DNA of 64,000 bases from Streptococcus suis (GTDB lineage Bacteria; Bacillota; Bacilli; Lactobacillales; Streptococcaceae), in assembly GCF_016775005.1 (NCBI RefSeq), contig NZ_JAEUXI010000006.1, forward strand, positions 62,001-126,000, given 5' to 3'. The notes below the pieces were generated by a model, which saw only the letters and a list, made by a program, of their open reading frames with translations, was not told where the DNA came from and searched no databases. Shown in pieces: positions 53,211-62,489 of this stretch. The position numbers and the translations under genes were made by a program. How positions within the stretch are numbered: the first letter of the stretch is position 1; each line of letters opens with the position of its first letter.

Positions 53211-53370
53211 ATACTCTTCGAAAATCAAAATCAGACGTTGTTGACTTGATTTGATGAACTCAGTTCTATCCGCATCTTACGGTCACGAACCAAGTTCGTC
53301 TAATTTCCGACCTCCAACAGTCTATTCCCAGACTGTTGGAGCTAGTCTGTTTTTGATTTTCATTGAGTAT
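53211..53370. mobile_element. RUP-like intergenic repeat
   Basis: The 160-bp element begins ATACTCTTCGAAAATC and ends GATTTTCATTGAGTAT. These imperfect terminal inverted repeats match those I recall for the pneumococcal RUP element, which is thought to be mobilised in trans by an IS630-type transposase and to duplicate TA. The interior differs from RUP and contains ATTTCCGACC (53303-53312), CCAACAGTC/GACTGTTGG and CGAACC/AAGTTCG stems shared with the other intergenic elements of this window. No transposase is encoded. Confidence 0.75.
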
Positions 53371-54349
53371 TAATGATTAACCAGCTGAGCAGTTGGCAAG
53401 TGATGATGGTGATAAGGAAGACTAACCAACCTTGCTGTATTTTGGTCAGGGCACTAGTTTCTAGGAAGAAAAAGCTGATTTCGACTGGGATAACATGGAT
53501 AAAATAATAATAGCTGGCGTATTCTTTGAGAAATTGGAATTTTTTCTGGCGGAAGAGGTCTGTGGTTAGGGTCCAGGCGACTAGATAGGCTGTGAATGGA
53601 ATCAGGCTAAATAGAAAGTTCTTGTCGTAGCCCTGATTGAGATAGATGATTGTAGCCTCAACAGTTAAAAGAGCTATGCAGACAAGTAGTTTGTTTTTTT
53701 GTCTGTATTGGAAAATGGGTTGATTGAGTTTGTCGGCTAGATAAAAGCCTGTCAGGACAAAAATCGGTGCGTAGAAGAGGCCGTTGCGGCTGGTGAAAAA
53801 GAAGGTTTTGTAGCTGTCAAATGCGGTCAGGAAAATCGATTCTGCCAGGTAGGAGGAGTAGGTTTCGACTGAGCCTAGAAGATATAGAAGGCAGGCTAGA
53901 CAAGCTGTGATGCGCCAGCCCCATTTCTCCAAGGAAAAATGAACGAGGACAAGACCTAGAAAGAAGGCGGGCATGTACCAGAGTTGGTAGCTGGTGCCGG
54001 TGTAGGTCAGTCCGACTAGGAGTGCGAGGGGATAGTAGGGGAAGGGGATTTCTTGGAGTGTTAGGTAGATGAGGTAGAAGGGGAGGTAGAGGATGGACCA
54101 GGTCAGGTATTGTTTGCTGTAGCGGATCAGGTATTGTTTGGAGAGGCTGGGGTAGTTGCGTCGGAGGAAGAAGCTGGCTGTGACCATGAAGTAGGGAACG
54201 ACCATGCGGCTAAAGACTGATTTTTGGATGAAGTGGAGTGGGTCTGCTTCAAATAATCTGCGGCAATGGAGGGCGATGACTAAAATAGCTCCGATGAACT
54301 GGATGAGGGAGAGCAGGGATGTATTGAGTGGTTTTGTCTTATTTTGCAT
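53360..54349 (-). CDS. Acyltransferase 3 family membrane protein
   Basis: A 329-aa integral membrane protein with about ten helices. The opening LSLIQFIGAILVIALHCRRLF (in two parts: LSLIQFIGAILVIALHC, RRLF) is the acyltransferase-3 start with the conserved histidine, and FVPYFMVTASFFLRR-like segment SRMVVPYFMVTASFFL follows. Members O-acylate cell-surface polymers; the target here is unknown. The final residues NTQ and the stop codon lie inside the RUP-like element, so that insertion has set the C-terminus. Single gene. Confidence 0.82.
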   Translation of the reverse strand: MQNKTKPLNTSLLSLIQFIGAILVIALHCRRLFEADPLHFIQKSVFSRMVVPYFMVTASFFLRRNYPSLSKQYLIRYSKQYLTWSILYLPFYLIYLTLQEIPFPYYPLALLVGLTYTGTSYQLWYMPAFFLGLVLVHFSLEKWGWRITACLACLLYLLGSVETYSSYLAESIFLTAFDSYKTFFFTSRNGLFYAPIFVLTGFYLADKLNQPIFQYRQKNKLLVCIALLTVEATIIYLNQGYDKNFLFSLIPFTAYLVAWTLTTDLFRQKKFQFLKEYASYYYFIHVIPVEISFFFLETSALTKIQQGWLVFLITIITCQLLSWLIINTQ

Positions 54350-54471
54350 GTTAATATTTTTCTTTTTTCTTCCATTTTATCGAAATCTGATGAATATGTA
54401 AATGTTTACAGGAATGGGAGATAGGCTACTTGAGGAAAGCTAAGTTAAGAGGAGAAGTCCAGTGTAAAATA

Positions 54472-54480
54472 TGGTATAAT
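54472..54480 (+). promoter_or_regulatory. Extended -10 box of the rnc-smc operon
   Basis: TGG TATAAT with the box at 54475-54480, 44 bp before the rnc start. Confidence 0.6.
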
Positions 54481-54523
54481 AGGAAATAGCCTGTTTAAGC
54501 AGGTAATTAGAAAGGAGCAAGAG

Positions 54524-55210
54524 ATGCAAACCTTACAAGAAAAATTAGCAGCAGAGTTTGGGATTGATTTTAGTGATTTGGCCTTGTTAGAAACTGCCTT
54601 CACCCATACTTCTTATGCCAATGAGCACCGCCTTCTAAAAATTTCACACAACGAACGCTTGGAATTTTTAGGAGACGCTGTTCTGCAATTGATTATTTCC
54701 AAGTATCTATATCAGAAATACCCAGAGTATCCAGAAGGGGAAATGTCAAAACTTCGTTCAACATTTGTGCGGGAGGAGTCCTTAGCTGGCTTTTCTCGTG
54801 CCTGCGGTTTTGATCGTTATATCAGACTGGGCAAAGGTGAGGAAAAATCTGGCGGCCGCAATCGGGATACCATTTTAGGAGATGCTTTTGAGGCTTTCTT
54901 GGGGGCTCTGCTATTGGACAAGGGAGAAAAGACTGTGGAGGCCTTTCTGTATCAGGTCATGATTCCACAGTTAGAGGTAGGCAATTTTGAACGTGTAACG
55001 GACTACAAGACTGCCCTGCAGGAAATCCTACAAGTCAATGGTGAAATTACCATCAGTTATCAGGTTGTCTCAGAATCAGGTCCTGCTCATGACAAGGTCT
55101 TCGAGGTAGAAGTCTTGGTAGATGAACGGGCGATTGGTCGTGGTAAAGGGCGATCTAAGAAATTAGCGGAACAGGCTGCTGCCAAAAATGCGGTGGAGGC
55201 CAGAGGGTAA
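54524..55210 (+). CDS. rnc: Ribonuclease III
   Basis: Double-strand-specific endoribonuclease for rRNA and mRNA processing. The 228-aa product has the signature [16 protein letters not shown] near residue 42, the second catalytic site [14 protein letters not shown] and a C-terminal double-stranded-RNA-binding domain (about 155-228; [20 protein letters not shown]). Ribosome-binding site AAAGGAG. First gene of rnc-smc-HAD-HAD-ftsY; smc starts 2 bp after its stop. Confidence 0.97.
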   Translation: MQTLQEKLAAEFGIDFSDLALLETAFTHTSYANEHRLLKISHNERLEFLGDAVLQLIISKYLYQKYPEYPEGEMSKLRSTFVREESLAGFSRACGFDRYIRLGKGEEKSGGRNRDTILGDAFEAFLGALLLDKGEKTVEAFLYQVMIPQLEVGNFERVTDYKTALQEILQVNGEITISYQVVSESGPAHDKVFEVEVLVDERAIGRGKGRSKKLAEQAAAKNAVEARG

Positions 55211-55212
55211 GT

Positions 55213-58200
55213 ATGTATCTGAAATCAATCGAAATGCAAGGTTTCAAATCCTTTGCAGACAAGACCAAGGTGGTCTTTGACCGTGGGGTGACTGCCGTGG
55301 TGGGGCCAAACGGTTCTGGTAAATCCAATATTACTGAAAGTCTACGTTGGGCCTTGGGAGAATCCTCTGCAAAAAGCCTGCGTGGAGGAAAGATGCCGGA
55401 TGTTATCTTTGCGGGAACAGAAAGCCGTAAGGCTCTTAACTATGCCTCAGTAGTGGTGACCTTGGATAATTCTAGCGGATTTATCGCGGATAAGGCTAAG
55501 GAAATTAAAGTTGAACGCCACATCTATCGGTCAGGGGATAGTGAGTACCTGATTGATGGGAAGAAAGTTCGACTGCGGGATATTCATGATCTATTCATGG
55601 ATACCGGCTTGGGTCGGGATTCTTTCTCCATTATTTCTCAAGGACGTGTGGAGGCCATTTTTAATTCCAAGCCAGAGGAGCGTCGAGCGATCTTTGAAGA
55701 AGCAGCAGGGGTGCTCAAGTACAAGACCCGTAAGAAAGAAACTGAAAGCAAGTTGGCTCAGGCTCAGGATAATTTGGACCGTTTGGAAGACATCATCTAC
55801 GAGTTGGATAATCAGGTCAAACCCTTGGAGAAACAAGCCCAGACGGCCAAAAGATTCTTGGAGTTAGACGGACAACGTAGCGAGCTCTTTCTGGATGTCT
55901 TGGTGGCACAGGTTCTTGCTGGTCGTGAAAAACTGATGTCCAAACAAGAAGAGTTGGAGGCAGTCAAGTCGGAACTTGCAAATTATTACGAGCTCCGCTC
56001 CAACTTGGAACAGGAAAACCAGGGATTAAAACACAAGCGGCACCAACTGACCGAGCAGATCGAGAGAGAACAGGCTGTTCTCTTGGATTTGACCAAACTG
56101 ATTAGCGACTTAGAACGGAAAATCGAAGTCCACAAACTGGAGTCCAGTCAGAATGAATCCAGTAAGCAAGAAGCCCAAGACCGCTTACAGACCTTGCAAG
56201 AGAAGCTGGACAAGACCTGCCAGCAGGTTGCAGACAAGACGGAAGTTATTGCCGATTTGAATAGCAAGTTGGCAAGGATTAAACAACAGATTGTTGAATT
56301 GGAAAAGGAAATTGCCTATTTCTCTGAAGATCCAGAGCAGGTCTTGGACCACCTTCGTGAGCAATACGTGACGCTCTTACAAGAAGAAGCAGACCTGTCC
56401 AACAACCTGACCAAAGTCGAGCAGGATATTGCCAACCAGATCCGCCTAACAGAGAGCAAATCGGAAGAAGTCCGTCGTTTGCAGGCGGAAAAAGAGACAG
56501 TTGATGCTGAAGTTGCCAGCCATCAAGTAGAAAGAAACCAAGCCGAATCTAGCCTGAGTCAGCTCTTGAAAGATTATCAGAAACAGGCTCAAGCTGTACA
56601 GCAGGTTGAGCAAACTTATCAAGAGAACCAGGCTGTCATGTTTGACCTCCTGGATCAGGTCAAGACCAAACAGGCCCGCCAAGCCAGTCTGGAAGCGATT
56701 TTGAAAAATCATTCCAACTTCTACGCAGGGGTTAAGGCTGTCTTACAGAATGCCCAGTCTATCGGAGGTATTGTCGGAGCGGTCAGTGAACACCTGACCT
56801 TTGATACTCGCTATCAAACAGCTCTTGAAATTGCTCTTGGTGGTGCCAGTCAAAATATTATCGTAGAGGACGAGGCGACTGCCAAGTCTGCTATCTCTTT
56901 TCTTAAACAACAAAGGCAGGGACGTGCGACCTTCTTGCCTTTGACAACCATTAAAGCTCGGCAGCTGGCCAGCCATCATGAATCAGTCTTGAAGATGGCA
57001 ACTGGGTTCTTGGGCTTGGCTAGTGATTTGGTGACTTTTGAGCCTCGACTTAGCAACATTTTTCAAAACTTACTGGGAACTGTTGCCATTTTTGACACCG
57101 TTGACAATGCCAACCAAGCGGCGCGTGCGACCAAGTTCCAAGTGCGTATGGTAGCCTTGGACGGTTCTGAAATTCGACCAGGTGGAGCCTTTGCCGGCGG
57201 TAGCAGCCGCAATAACAATACCACTTTTGTCAAGCCAGAATTGGATCAGTTACTTGGGGAAATAGCAGAGCTATCTAGCCAGTTAAAAGCCCAAGAAGAC
57301 AAGGTGTCATCGCAAAAAGTCAGTCTTGACCAGGCTCGTCTGGAACTTGAAAAGATTAAGAGCCAAGGAGAGGAAGCTCGCTTGATGGAACAAGAAATCC
57401 GACTCCGTCACGAGCAAGCCTTGGAGAGACTGCAGCAATTAACTAGTTTGTATGACCTTCAAATCAGTCAAACCAGTCCGACCATTTTGGTAGAATTGAA
57501 AGAATTAGAAGCTGGTTACCAGAAAGACTTGTCGGCCTTAGCGGACAAGAAAGATCAGCTCAACAAGCAGATCGAAGAAGTTAAGAACAACCGAGATGCA
57601 GTACAAGAAAGCTTGTCTAATTTGCAAGGGCAACTGTCCAGCTTGAAATTGGAACAGACTCAGTTTGTTGGTCAGCTTGGCTTTGAACAGACTGACCTGA
57701 CACGCTTGCAAGATGAAGTAGCAGCTACTGAAAAAGAAATCGGTCTTCTAGAAGACATCATCAATCAGAAAACGGTAGCCCTGGATGATAGCAGTTTGGA
57801 AACCTTGCAGGAACAACTAGCAGCAGCCAATCAAAAGCAAATAGAGACTAGCCAATTACATATTCGTCTCAAGTTTGAATTGGAAGATATTGATGGACAA
57901 TTTGAAGATTTGGAAGGTCGCTTGGAGCAGGCTCGTTTAAAGAATGATGACCTGATTCGCAAGCAAGCCAAACTTGAAGCAGATTGTGAGCAGGCCAGCG
58001 ACAAGTTGATGTCTCTTCTCTCCAATCTCAGTGAACAGTACAAGATGAGCTTTGAAGAGGCCAGCAGTCAAGCTAAGGAAGTAGATAATCTTGCACAGGC
58101 AGAAGCACAGGTCAAAGATTTGGAGCGGTCCATTCGTGCCTTGGGTCCAGTCAACCTGGATGCCATTGAGCAGTATGATGAGGTCAATAACCGCCTGACT

Positions 58201-58752
58201 TTCCTCAAGGAGCAACGGACCGATATACTCTCAGCTCGTGATTTGCTGTTGAACACCATTCATGAGATGGACGGAGAGGTTAAGGAACGCTTTAAAGTGA
58301 CCTTTGAAGCTATTCGAGAAAGCTTCAAAACAACCTTTAAGCAAATGTTTGGCGGTGGCTCTGCGGACTTGATTTTGACCAGTCCAGACATACTGACTGC
58401 GGGTGTGGAGATTTCTGTTCAGCCTCCGGGTAAGAAAATTCAATCGCTCAACCTCATGTCAGGTGGCGAAAAAGCCCTTTCGGCCCTCGCTCTGCTATTT
58501 TCCATTATCCGCGTCAAGACCATTCCATTTGTCATCTTGGACGAGGTGGAGGCAGCCTTGGATGAGGCCAATGTCAAGCGTTTCGGGGACTATCTCAATC
58601 GCTTTGATAAGGACAGTCAATTTATCGTCGTGACCCACCGAAAAGGGACTATGGCGGCGGCGGATGCCATGTATGGGGTGACTATGCAGGAATCTGGCGT
58701 GTCCAAGATTGTGTCGGTCAAACTGAAAGATGTGGAAGCCTATACAGATTAA
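55213..58752 (+). CDS. smc: Chromosome partition protein SMC
   Basis: Condensin ATPase acting with ScpA and ScpB in chromosome compaction and segregation. The 1179-aa product is full length: N-terminal Walker A GPNGSGKSN (about residue 32), Q-loop region, two long coiled coils (about 170-500 and 670-1000) around a hinge (about 505-640, GGIVGAVSEHLTFD), the signature NLMSGGEKALSALALL and Walker B FVILDEVEAALDE at the C-terminus. Coupled to rnc; followed by a terminator-like stem and a further promoter before the HAD genes. Confidence 0.98.
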   Translation: MYLKSIEMQGFKSFADKTKVVFDRGVTAVVGPNGSGKSNITESLRWALGESSAKSLRGGKMPDVIFAGTESRKALNYASVVVTLDNSSGFIADKAKEIKVERHIYRSGDSEYLIDGKKVRLRDIHDLFMDTGLGRDSFSIISQGRVEAIFNSKPEERRAIFEEAAGVLKYKTRKKETESKLAQAQDNLDRLEDIIYELDNQVKPLEKQAQTAKRFLELDGQRSELFLDVLVAQVLAGREKLMSKQEELEAVKSELANYYELRSNLEQENQGLKHKRHQLTEQIEREQAVLLDLTKLISDLERKIEVHKLESSQNESSKQEAQDRLQTLQEKLDKTCQQVADKTEVIADLNSKLARIKQQIVELEKEIAYFSEDPEQVLDHLREQYVTLLQEEADLSNNLTKVEQDIANQIRLTESKSEEVRRLQAEKETVDAEVASHQVERNQAESSLSQLLKDYQKQAQAVQQVEQTYQENQAVMFDLLDQVKTKQARQASLEAILKNHSNFYAGVKAVLQNAQSIGGIVGAVSEHLTFDTRYQTALEIALGGASQNIIVEDEATAKSAISFLKQQRQGRATFLPLTTIKARQLASHHESVLKMATGFLGLASDLVTFEPRLSNIFQNLLGTVAIFDTVDNANQAARATKFQVRMVALDGSEIRPGGAFAGGSSRNNNTTFVKPELDQLLGEIAELSSQLKAQEDKVSSQKVSLDQARLELEKIKSQGEEARLMEQEIRLRHEQALERLQQLTSLYDLQISQTSPTILVELKELEAGYQKDLSALADKKDQLNKQIEEVKNNRDAVQESLSNLQGQLSSLKLEQTQFVGQLGFEQTDLTRLQDEVAATEKEIGLLEDIINQKTVALDDSSLETLQEQLAAANQKQIETSQLHIRLKFELEDIDGQFEDLEGRLEQARLKNDDLIRKQAKLEADCEQASDKLMSLLSNLSEQYKMSFEEASSQAKEVDNLAQAEAQVKDLERSIRALGPVNLDAIEQYDEVNNRLTFLKEQRTDILSARDLLLNTIHEMDGEVKERFKVTFEAIRESFKTTFKQMFGGGSADLILTSPDILTAGVEISVQPPGKKIQSLNLMSGGEKALSALALLFSIIRVKTIPFVILDEVEAALDEANVKRFGDYLNRFDKDSQFIVVTHRKGTMAAADAMYGVTMQESGVSKIVSVKLKDVEAYTD

Positions 58753-58756
58753 GAAC

Positions 58757-58790
58757 TAGAAAAACTTGGAAATTTCCAGGTTTTTTCTTG
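58757..58790 (+). terminator. Terminator-like stem after smc
   Basis: AAAAACTTGG-AAATTT-CCAGGTTTTTTC. A new extended -10 follows at 58831-58839. Confidence 0.75.
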
Positions 58791-58830
58791 ATGGAAATTC
58801 GACTAGACGAAAGGGAAATAGGGCGAAATA

Positions 58831-58839
58831 TGGTATAAT
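58831..58839 (+). promoter_or_regulatory. Extended -10 box of the HAD-HAD-ftsY unit
   Basis: TGG TATAAT with the box at 58834-58839, 28 bp before the first start codon. Confidence 0.6.
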
Positions 58840-58866
58840 AAAAGGACTGGACGGAGGTTGTTTGTT

Positions 58867-59676
58867 ATGTATAAGAAAATCATTGCAACGGATATGGATG
58901 GGACATTTTTACGAAATGACCATGGATTTGATGCTAGTCGTTTTCGGAGTCTGCTGGCTCAGTTTAAGGAAAAGGGCTATTTGTTTGTAGCGGCTAGCGG
59001 TCGTTCTCTGCCGAGTCTCAAACAGTTGTTTGAGGAATTTTTAGAGGATATTGCTCTGGTTGCTGAAAATGGGGCTGTAGTTGTCTATCGCAATCAAACC
59101 ATCTATTTAGATGATCCTATTCAGCCATCGACTTATCTAGCCTTGGTGGATGAGCTGGTTAAGAGTGGTTATGTTCATCCGCAGTATGTTACCTTGTCTG
59201 GCTTGAAGGCCTCTTATATGTTGGATAAAGTTGAAGAGGGGCTATACAGAGAATTGTCTGGCTATTATCACGACATTGTATTGGTGCCGAGCTTTGAAGA
59301 TATTTCTGAAGAGATTATCAAGTTAAATCTTTACATCGATGAAGCTATTCGTGTAGAAGCGCAGGACTGGATCAACAAACATTTTCAACAATTATCTGCG
59401 GTAACTACCGGCTTTACATCGATTGATATCATCTTGTCAGGGGTTCACAAGGGGATCGGACTTTCTCACCTCTGCCAGCACTTAGGCGTGACTGGAGAAC
59501 ATCTGATTGCCTTTGGTGACAATCAAAATGACTTGGAAATGTTGAAACTAGCGGCCTATTCGGTTGCGACAGAAAATGCTATTGATGAAGTGAAAGCGCA
59601 AGCAGATCTGGTAATTGGGCATTGCAATGATGAGGCAGTCATAGCTTATATGGAGGAATTAGTAAATGGCAATTAA
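58867..59676 (+). CDS. Cof-type HAD-superfamily hydrolase 1
   Basis: A 269-aa phosphatase of HAD subfamily IIB. Catalytic motif I is IIATDMDGTFLRND (Asp nucleophile and Asp+2), motif II the Ser in VAASGRS, motif III a Lys in the cap-following region (GVHKGIG) and motif IV IAFGDNQNDLEML. Substrates in this family are sugar phosphates or FMN-like compounds; not defined here. The ATG at 58867 is chosen over an in-frame TTG at 58858 (GGAGG upstream). Its stop overlaps the next gene. Confidence 0.9.
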   Translation: MYKKIIATDMDGTFLRNDHGFDASRFRSLLAQFKEKGYLFVAASGRSLPSLKQLFEEFLEDIALVAENGAVVVYRNQTIYLDDPIQPSTYLALVDELVKSGYVHPQYVTLSGLKASYMLDKVEEGLYRELSGYYHDIVLVPSFEDISEEIIKLNLYIDEAIRVEAQDWINKHFQQLSAVTTGFTSIDIILSGVHKGIGLSHLCQHLGVTGEHLIAFGDNQNDLEMLKLAAYSVATENAIDEVKAQADLVIGHCNDEAVIAYMEELVNGN

Positions 59677-60478
59677 GTTGATTGCATTGGATTTAGATGG
59701 AACGCTTCTGACATCGGACAAACGGATTTCAGAAGCCAATAAAAAGGCCTTGCAGGCAGCGCGTGAGTGTGGAGTTTATGTAGTTCTGACAACAGGACGG
59801 CCCTTGCAAGCTATCGGTAGTTTTCTAGAAGAATTGGATTTGCTAGGTGAAAGCCAGTATTCCATTACCTTTAACGGTGGTCTAGTCCAGGAAAATACAG
59901 GTCGGGTTTTGGATAAGGTTGGCTTCACAATTGAAGATGTCCGCGCCATCCGTCGTGTGACAAATGATTTGGACTTGCCTCTGGATGTTCTCTATGGTGG
60001 CGATGTCTATTCGCTACCTGCTGCCCATGAATCTCTCTATCTAACAGCCAATCCACTTTTGAATAAAATCCCTGTGACAGATGAGGAACTGCCAGAAGAT
60101 TTTGTCTACAATAAGGCAGTTTCAGCTGTGGCAGCAGACTTTTTGGATGGACAAATTCCAAAAATTCCTGCGGAACTTCACGAGCGTTTCGAGATTTTCA
60201 AATCGCGTGATATCTTGCTTGAATGGAGTCCAAAAGGTGTCCATAAGGCAAATGGTTTGGCCAAGTTGATTGGACATCTGGGGATTGACCAGTCAGAAGT
60301 TATGGCTTGTGGCGATGAAGGAAATGATCTTTCGATGATTGAATGGGCTGGTTTGGGTGTTGCCATGGCGAATGCGACTGATGAAATCAAGTCTGCGGCC
60401 AACCTTGTCCTGCCAAAAACCAATGATGAAGATGGCATTGCTTGGGCCATCGAGCACTATGTATTGAATGAGGAATAA
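59666..60478 (+). CDS. Cof-type HAD-superfamily hydrolase 2
   Basis: A 270-aa paralogue-type HAD IIB phosphatase with motif I LIALDLDGTLLTSD, motif II TTGRP, motif III (GVHKANGLAKL) and motif IV MACGDEGNDLSMIEWA. It resembles YidA-like sugar-phosphate phosphatases. It overlaps the first HAD gene by 11 bp and precedes ftsY by one base, a typical streptococcal arrangement. Translation is probably coupled along the unit. Confidence 0.9.
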   Translation: MAIKLIALDLDGTLLTSDKRISEANKKALQAARECGVYVVLTTGRPLQAIGSFLEELDLLGESQYSITFNGGLVQENTGRVLDKVGFTIEDVRAIRRVTNDLDLPLDVLYGGDVYSLPAAHESLYLTANPLLNKIPVTDEELPEDFVYNKAVSAVAADFLDGQIPKIPAELHERFEIFKSRDILLEWSPKGVHKANGLAKLIGHLGIDQSEVMACGDEGNDLSMIEWAGLGVAMANATDEIKSAANLVLPKTNDEDGIAWAIEHYVLNEE

Positions 60479-60479
60479 T

Positions 60480-61754
60480 ATGGGATTATTTGATCGATTA
60501 TTTGGACAAGAAAAACAAGAAGAGCAAGTTGCTCTTGTTGAAGAAGTAGAGACGGAACAGTCGGCTTCAAGCGAAGATACTGTAACTACTGAAGTTGAGT
60601 CAGCTACTCAAGAAATGGAAGAGTTCCAGTCTGAAGAAGCAAAGCCTGAATTGACTGCCGAGCAGGAAGCTCAGAAACAACGGACCTTAGACATGATGGC
60701 TCAATATTATGCAGCCAAGGAAGCTGCTGCAGCTCGAGTGAAGGAGGCGCAGGAACAAGGCTTTGACCCTGCTATTCAAACCAAGGTCAAGGAAGAGCCT
60801 GTTGAGCAAGTTGTTCCAGTAGAGCAAGAAAGTGAGCAGGACAAGTACCAGCGGACCTTGAAAAAGACCCGTACAGGCTTTGGGGCAAGGCTCAATGAAT
60901 TCTTTGCCAATTTCCGTTCGGTTGATGAAGAATTTTTCGAAGAGTTGGAAGAAATGCTGATTTTGTCAGACGTAGGTGTGCAAGTTGCTTCTACTCTGAC
61001 AGAGGAGCTCCGCTATGAAGCCAAGCTACAGAAAGCTAAGAAGACAGATGAACTCCGGCGGGTTATCATCGAAAAATTGGTGGATATTTACGAAAAAGAC
61101 GGCCAGTTCAGCGAGCAGATCAATTTCCAGGATGATTTGACAGTCATGCTCTTTGTCGGTGTCAACGGCGTTGGGAAGACGACCTCTATCGGTAAGTTGG
61201 CCTACAAGTACAAGCAGGCTGGTAAGAAGGTCATGTTGGTCGCGGCGGATACCTTCCGTGCGGGTGCGGTAGCCCAGCTGGTCGAATGGGGGCGCCGTGT
61301 CGATGTGCCAGTGGTCACAGGTCCAGAGAAGTCAGACCCAGCCAGTGTGGTCTTTGATGGGGTAAAACGTGCCGTGGCAGAAGGCGTGGATATTCTCATG
61401 ATTGACACAGCAGGTCGCTTGCAGAATAAAGAAAACCTCATGGCAGAGCTGGAAAAAATCGGTCGCATTATCAAACGGACTCTGCCTGATGCACCACATG
61501 AAACCCTCTTAGCACTGGACGCCTCCACAGGTCAAAACGCCCTTAGTCAAGCCAAGGAATTTGCGAAAATTACCCCATTGACAGGCCTAGTCTTGACCAA
61601 GCTAGACGGTACAGCAAAAGGTGGTGTAGTCCTTGCCATCCGTCAGGAACTGGATATTCCAGTCAAGCTGATTGGTTTCGGTGAGAAAATTGATGACATC
61701 GGAGAATTCAAATCCGAAGAGTTCATGCGTGGCCTCTTGGAAGGATTGGTGTAG
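60480..61754 (+). CDS. ftsY: Signal recognition particle receptor FtsY
   Basis: Membrane-associated SRP GTPase that docks ribosome-SRP complexes at the translocon. The 424-aa product has an acidic N-terminal A domain (about residues 1-125, rich in Glu and Gln), the N helical bundle and the G domain with GVNGVGKTTSIGKLA, DTFRAGAVAQL, DTAGRLQNKENLM and TKLDGTAKGG. The ATG at 60480 follows GAGGAA at the end of the HAD gene. Last gene of the unit. Confidence 0.97.
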   Translation: MGLFDRLFGQEKQEEQVALVEEVETEQSASSEDTVTTEVESATQEMEEFQSEEAKPELTAEQEAQKQRTLDMMAQYYAAKEAAAARVKEAQEQGFDPAIQTKVKEEPVEQVVPVEQESEQDKYQRTLKKTRTGFGARLNEFFANFRSVDEEFFEELEEMLILSDVGVQVASTLTEELRYEAKLQKAKKTDELRRVIIEKLVDIYEKDGQFSEQINFQDDLTVMLFVGVNGVGKTTSIGKLAYKYKQAGKKVMLVAADTFRAGAVAQLVEWGRRVDVPVVTGPEKSDPASVVFDGVKRAVAEGVDILMIDTAGRLQNKENLMAELEKIGRIIKRTLPDAPHETLLALDASTGQNALSQAKEFAKITPLTGLVLTKLDGTAKGGVVLAIRQELDIPVKLIGFGEKIDDIGEFKSEEFMRGLLEGLV

Positions 61755-61757
61755 AAT

Positions 61758-61797
61758 AGAAAAAGTAGCCAACTGCGAAGTTAGCTACTTTTTTGCT
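61758..61797. terminator. Terminator after ftsY, shared with the tetR-like gene
   Basis: AAAAAGTAGCCAACT-GCG-AAGTTAGCTACTTTTTT; the 3' end of the minus-strand gene lies within it. Confidence 0.8.
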
Positions 61798-62245
61798 GGT
61801 CCATAATTCTTGTAATTTCTTCTGCAGTGTCCACCATGCCTCTTTGGTACCAAGCTGTGCAGGCTCCTAGAATAGAATAGCCGATAAAGGCATAGGAATA
61901 GGCAACCTCAGTCGGTAATGTAGAAAGGCTTTGCTTGTCTGTTAAGAGTTGTGCAATTAAAATTTCCTTTCCACTTTTGAAAAGACAGTCAATCAAGTGT
62001 TTATTCTGCTGAAAAAAGGCAAACAGTGCCGGGAAAGATAGGTCAGTTCCATGCTCTGCTTGATAGGCTTGGAATGCAGATTTCAAGGCTAGCTCCAATA
62101 TAGCATCCTTGCTGTCAAAATTTCGATAGAAGCTAATTCGAGTTATACCAGCCCGTTTTGCAATGTCAGTTATGGTGATTTTTTCATACTCCTTTTGTTG
62201 AATGAGTTGCAGTAAGGCTTCTTGAATATAGTGACTAGCTGACAT
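61781..62245 (-). CDS. TetR family transcription regulator
   Basis: A 154-aa DNA-binding protein with the N-terminal TetR HTH (YEKITITDIAKRAGITRISFYRNF, given as residues about 18-41) and a short C-terminal ligand/dimerisation part. It is shorter than most TetR proteins (about 190), but no truncation is evident. Start at 62245 behind AAAGGAG. It is divergent from the peptide-hydrolase pair, whose promoter region holds repeated TGTTACA motifs. Confidence 0.87.
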   Translation of the reverse strand: MSASHYIQEALLQLIQQKEYEKITITDIAKRAGITRISFYRNFDSKDAILELALKSAFQAYQAEHGTDLSFPALFAFFQQNKHLIDCLFKSGKEILIAQLLTDKQSLSTLPTEVAYSYAFIGYSILGACTAWYQRGMVDTAEEITRIMDQQKSS

Positions 62246-62264
62246 GATACAAACTCCTTTGATT

Positions 62265-62324
62265 TGTTACATATGGCTGCATTGTTATTGCATAAGAAAT
62301 AATTAAATGTTACACTTGTTACAT
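62265..62324 (+). promoter_or_regulatory. Promoter and candidate TetR operator
   Basis: TTGCAT (62288-62293) and TACACT (62311-62316) are 17 bp apart. TGTTACA occurs at 62265-62271, 62309-62315 and 62318-62324; two copies cover the -10 box. Confidence 0.5.
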
Positions 62325-62360
62325 CTTAAATGAAATAAATTGAAATGTCAAGGAGTAAAA

Positions 62361-62489
62361 ATGACAATCAAACGTTGGCTTATCTTAGGGATTATCGCAG
62401 TTGTTGGATTTTTAATTGGTCGCTTGTTGGTCCGTATTTTTCTTAACCTACTCTTAGGTGGAACACTTTGGGGAGGTAATTTTTTATGA
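62361..62489 (+). CDS. 42-residue membrane peptide
   Basis: ATG at 62361 behind AAGGAG encodes 42 residues: a basic start (MTIKRW), one long hydrophobic helix (LILGIIAVVGFLIGRLLV) and a second apolar stretch (IFLNLLLGGTLWG). The stop overlaps the hydrolase start (TTATGA), so the two are coupled. It is too short to assign to a family. Likely a membrane partner or leader of the hydrolase gene. Confidence 0.6.
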   Translation: MTIKRWLILGIIAVVGFLIGRLLVRIFLNLLLGGTLWGGNFL

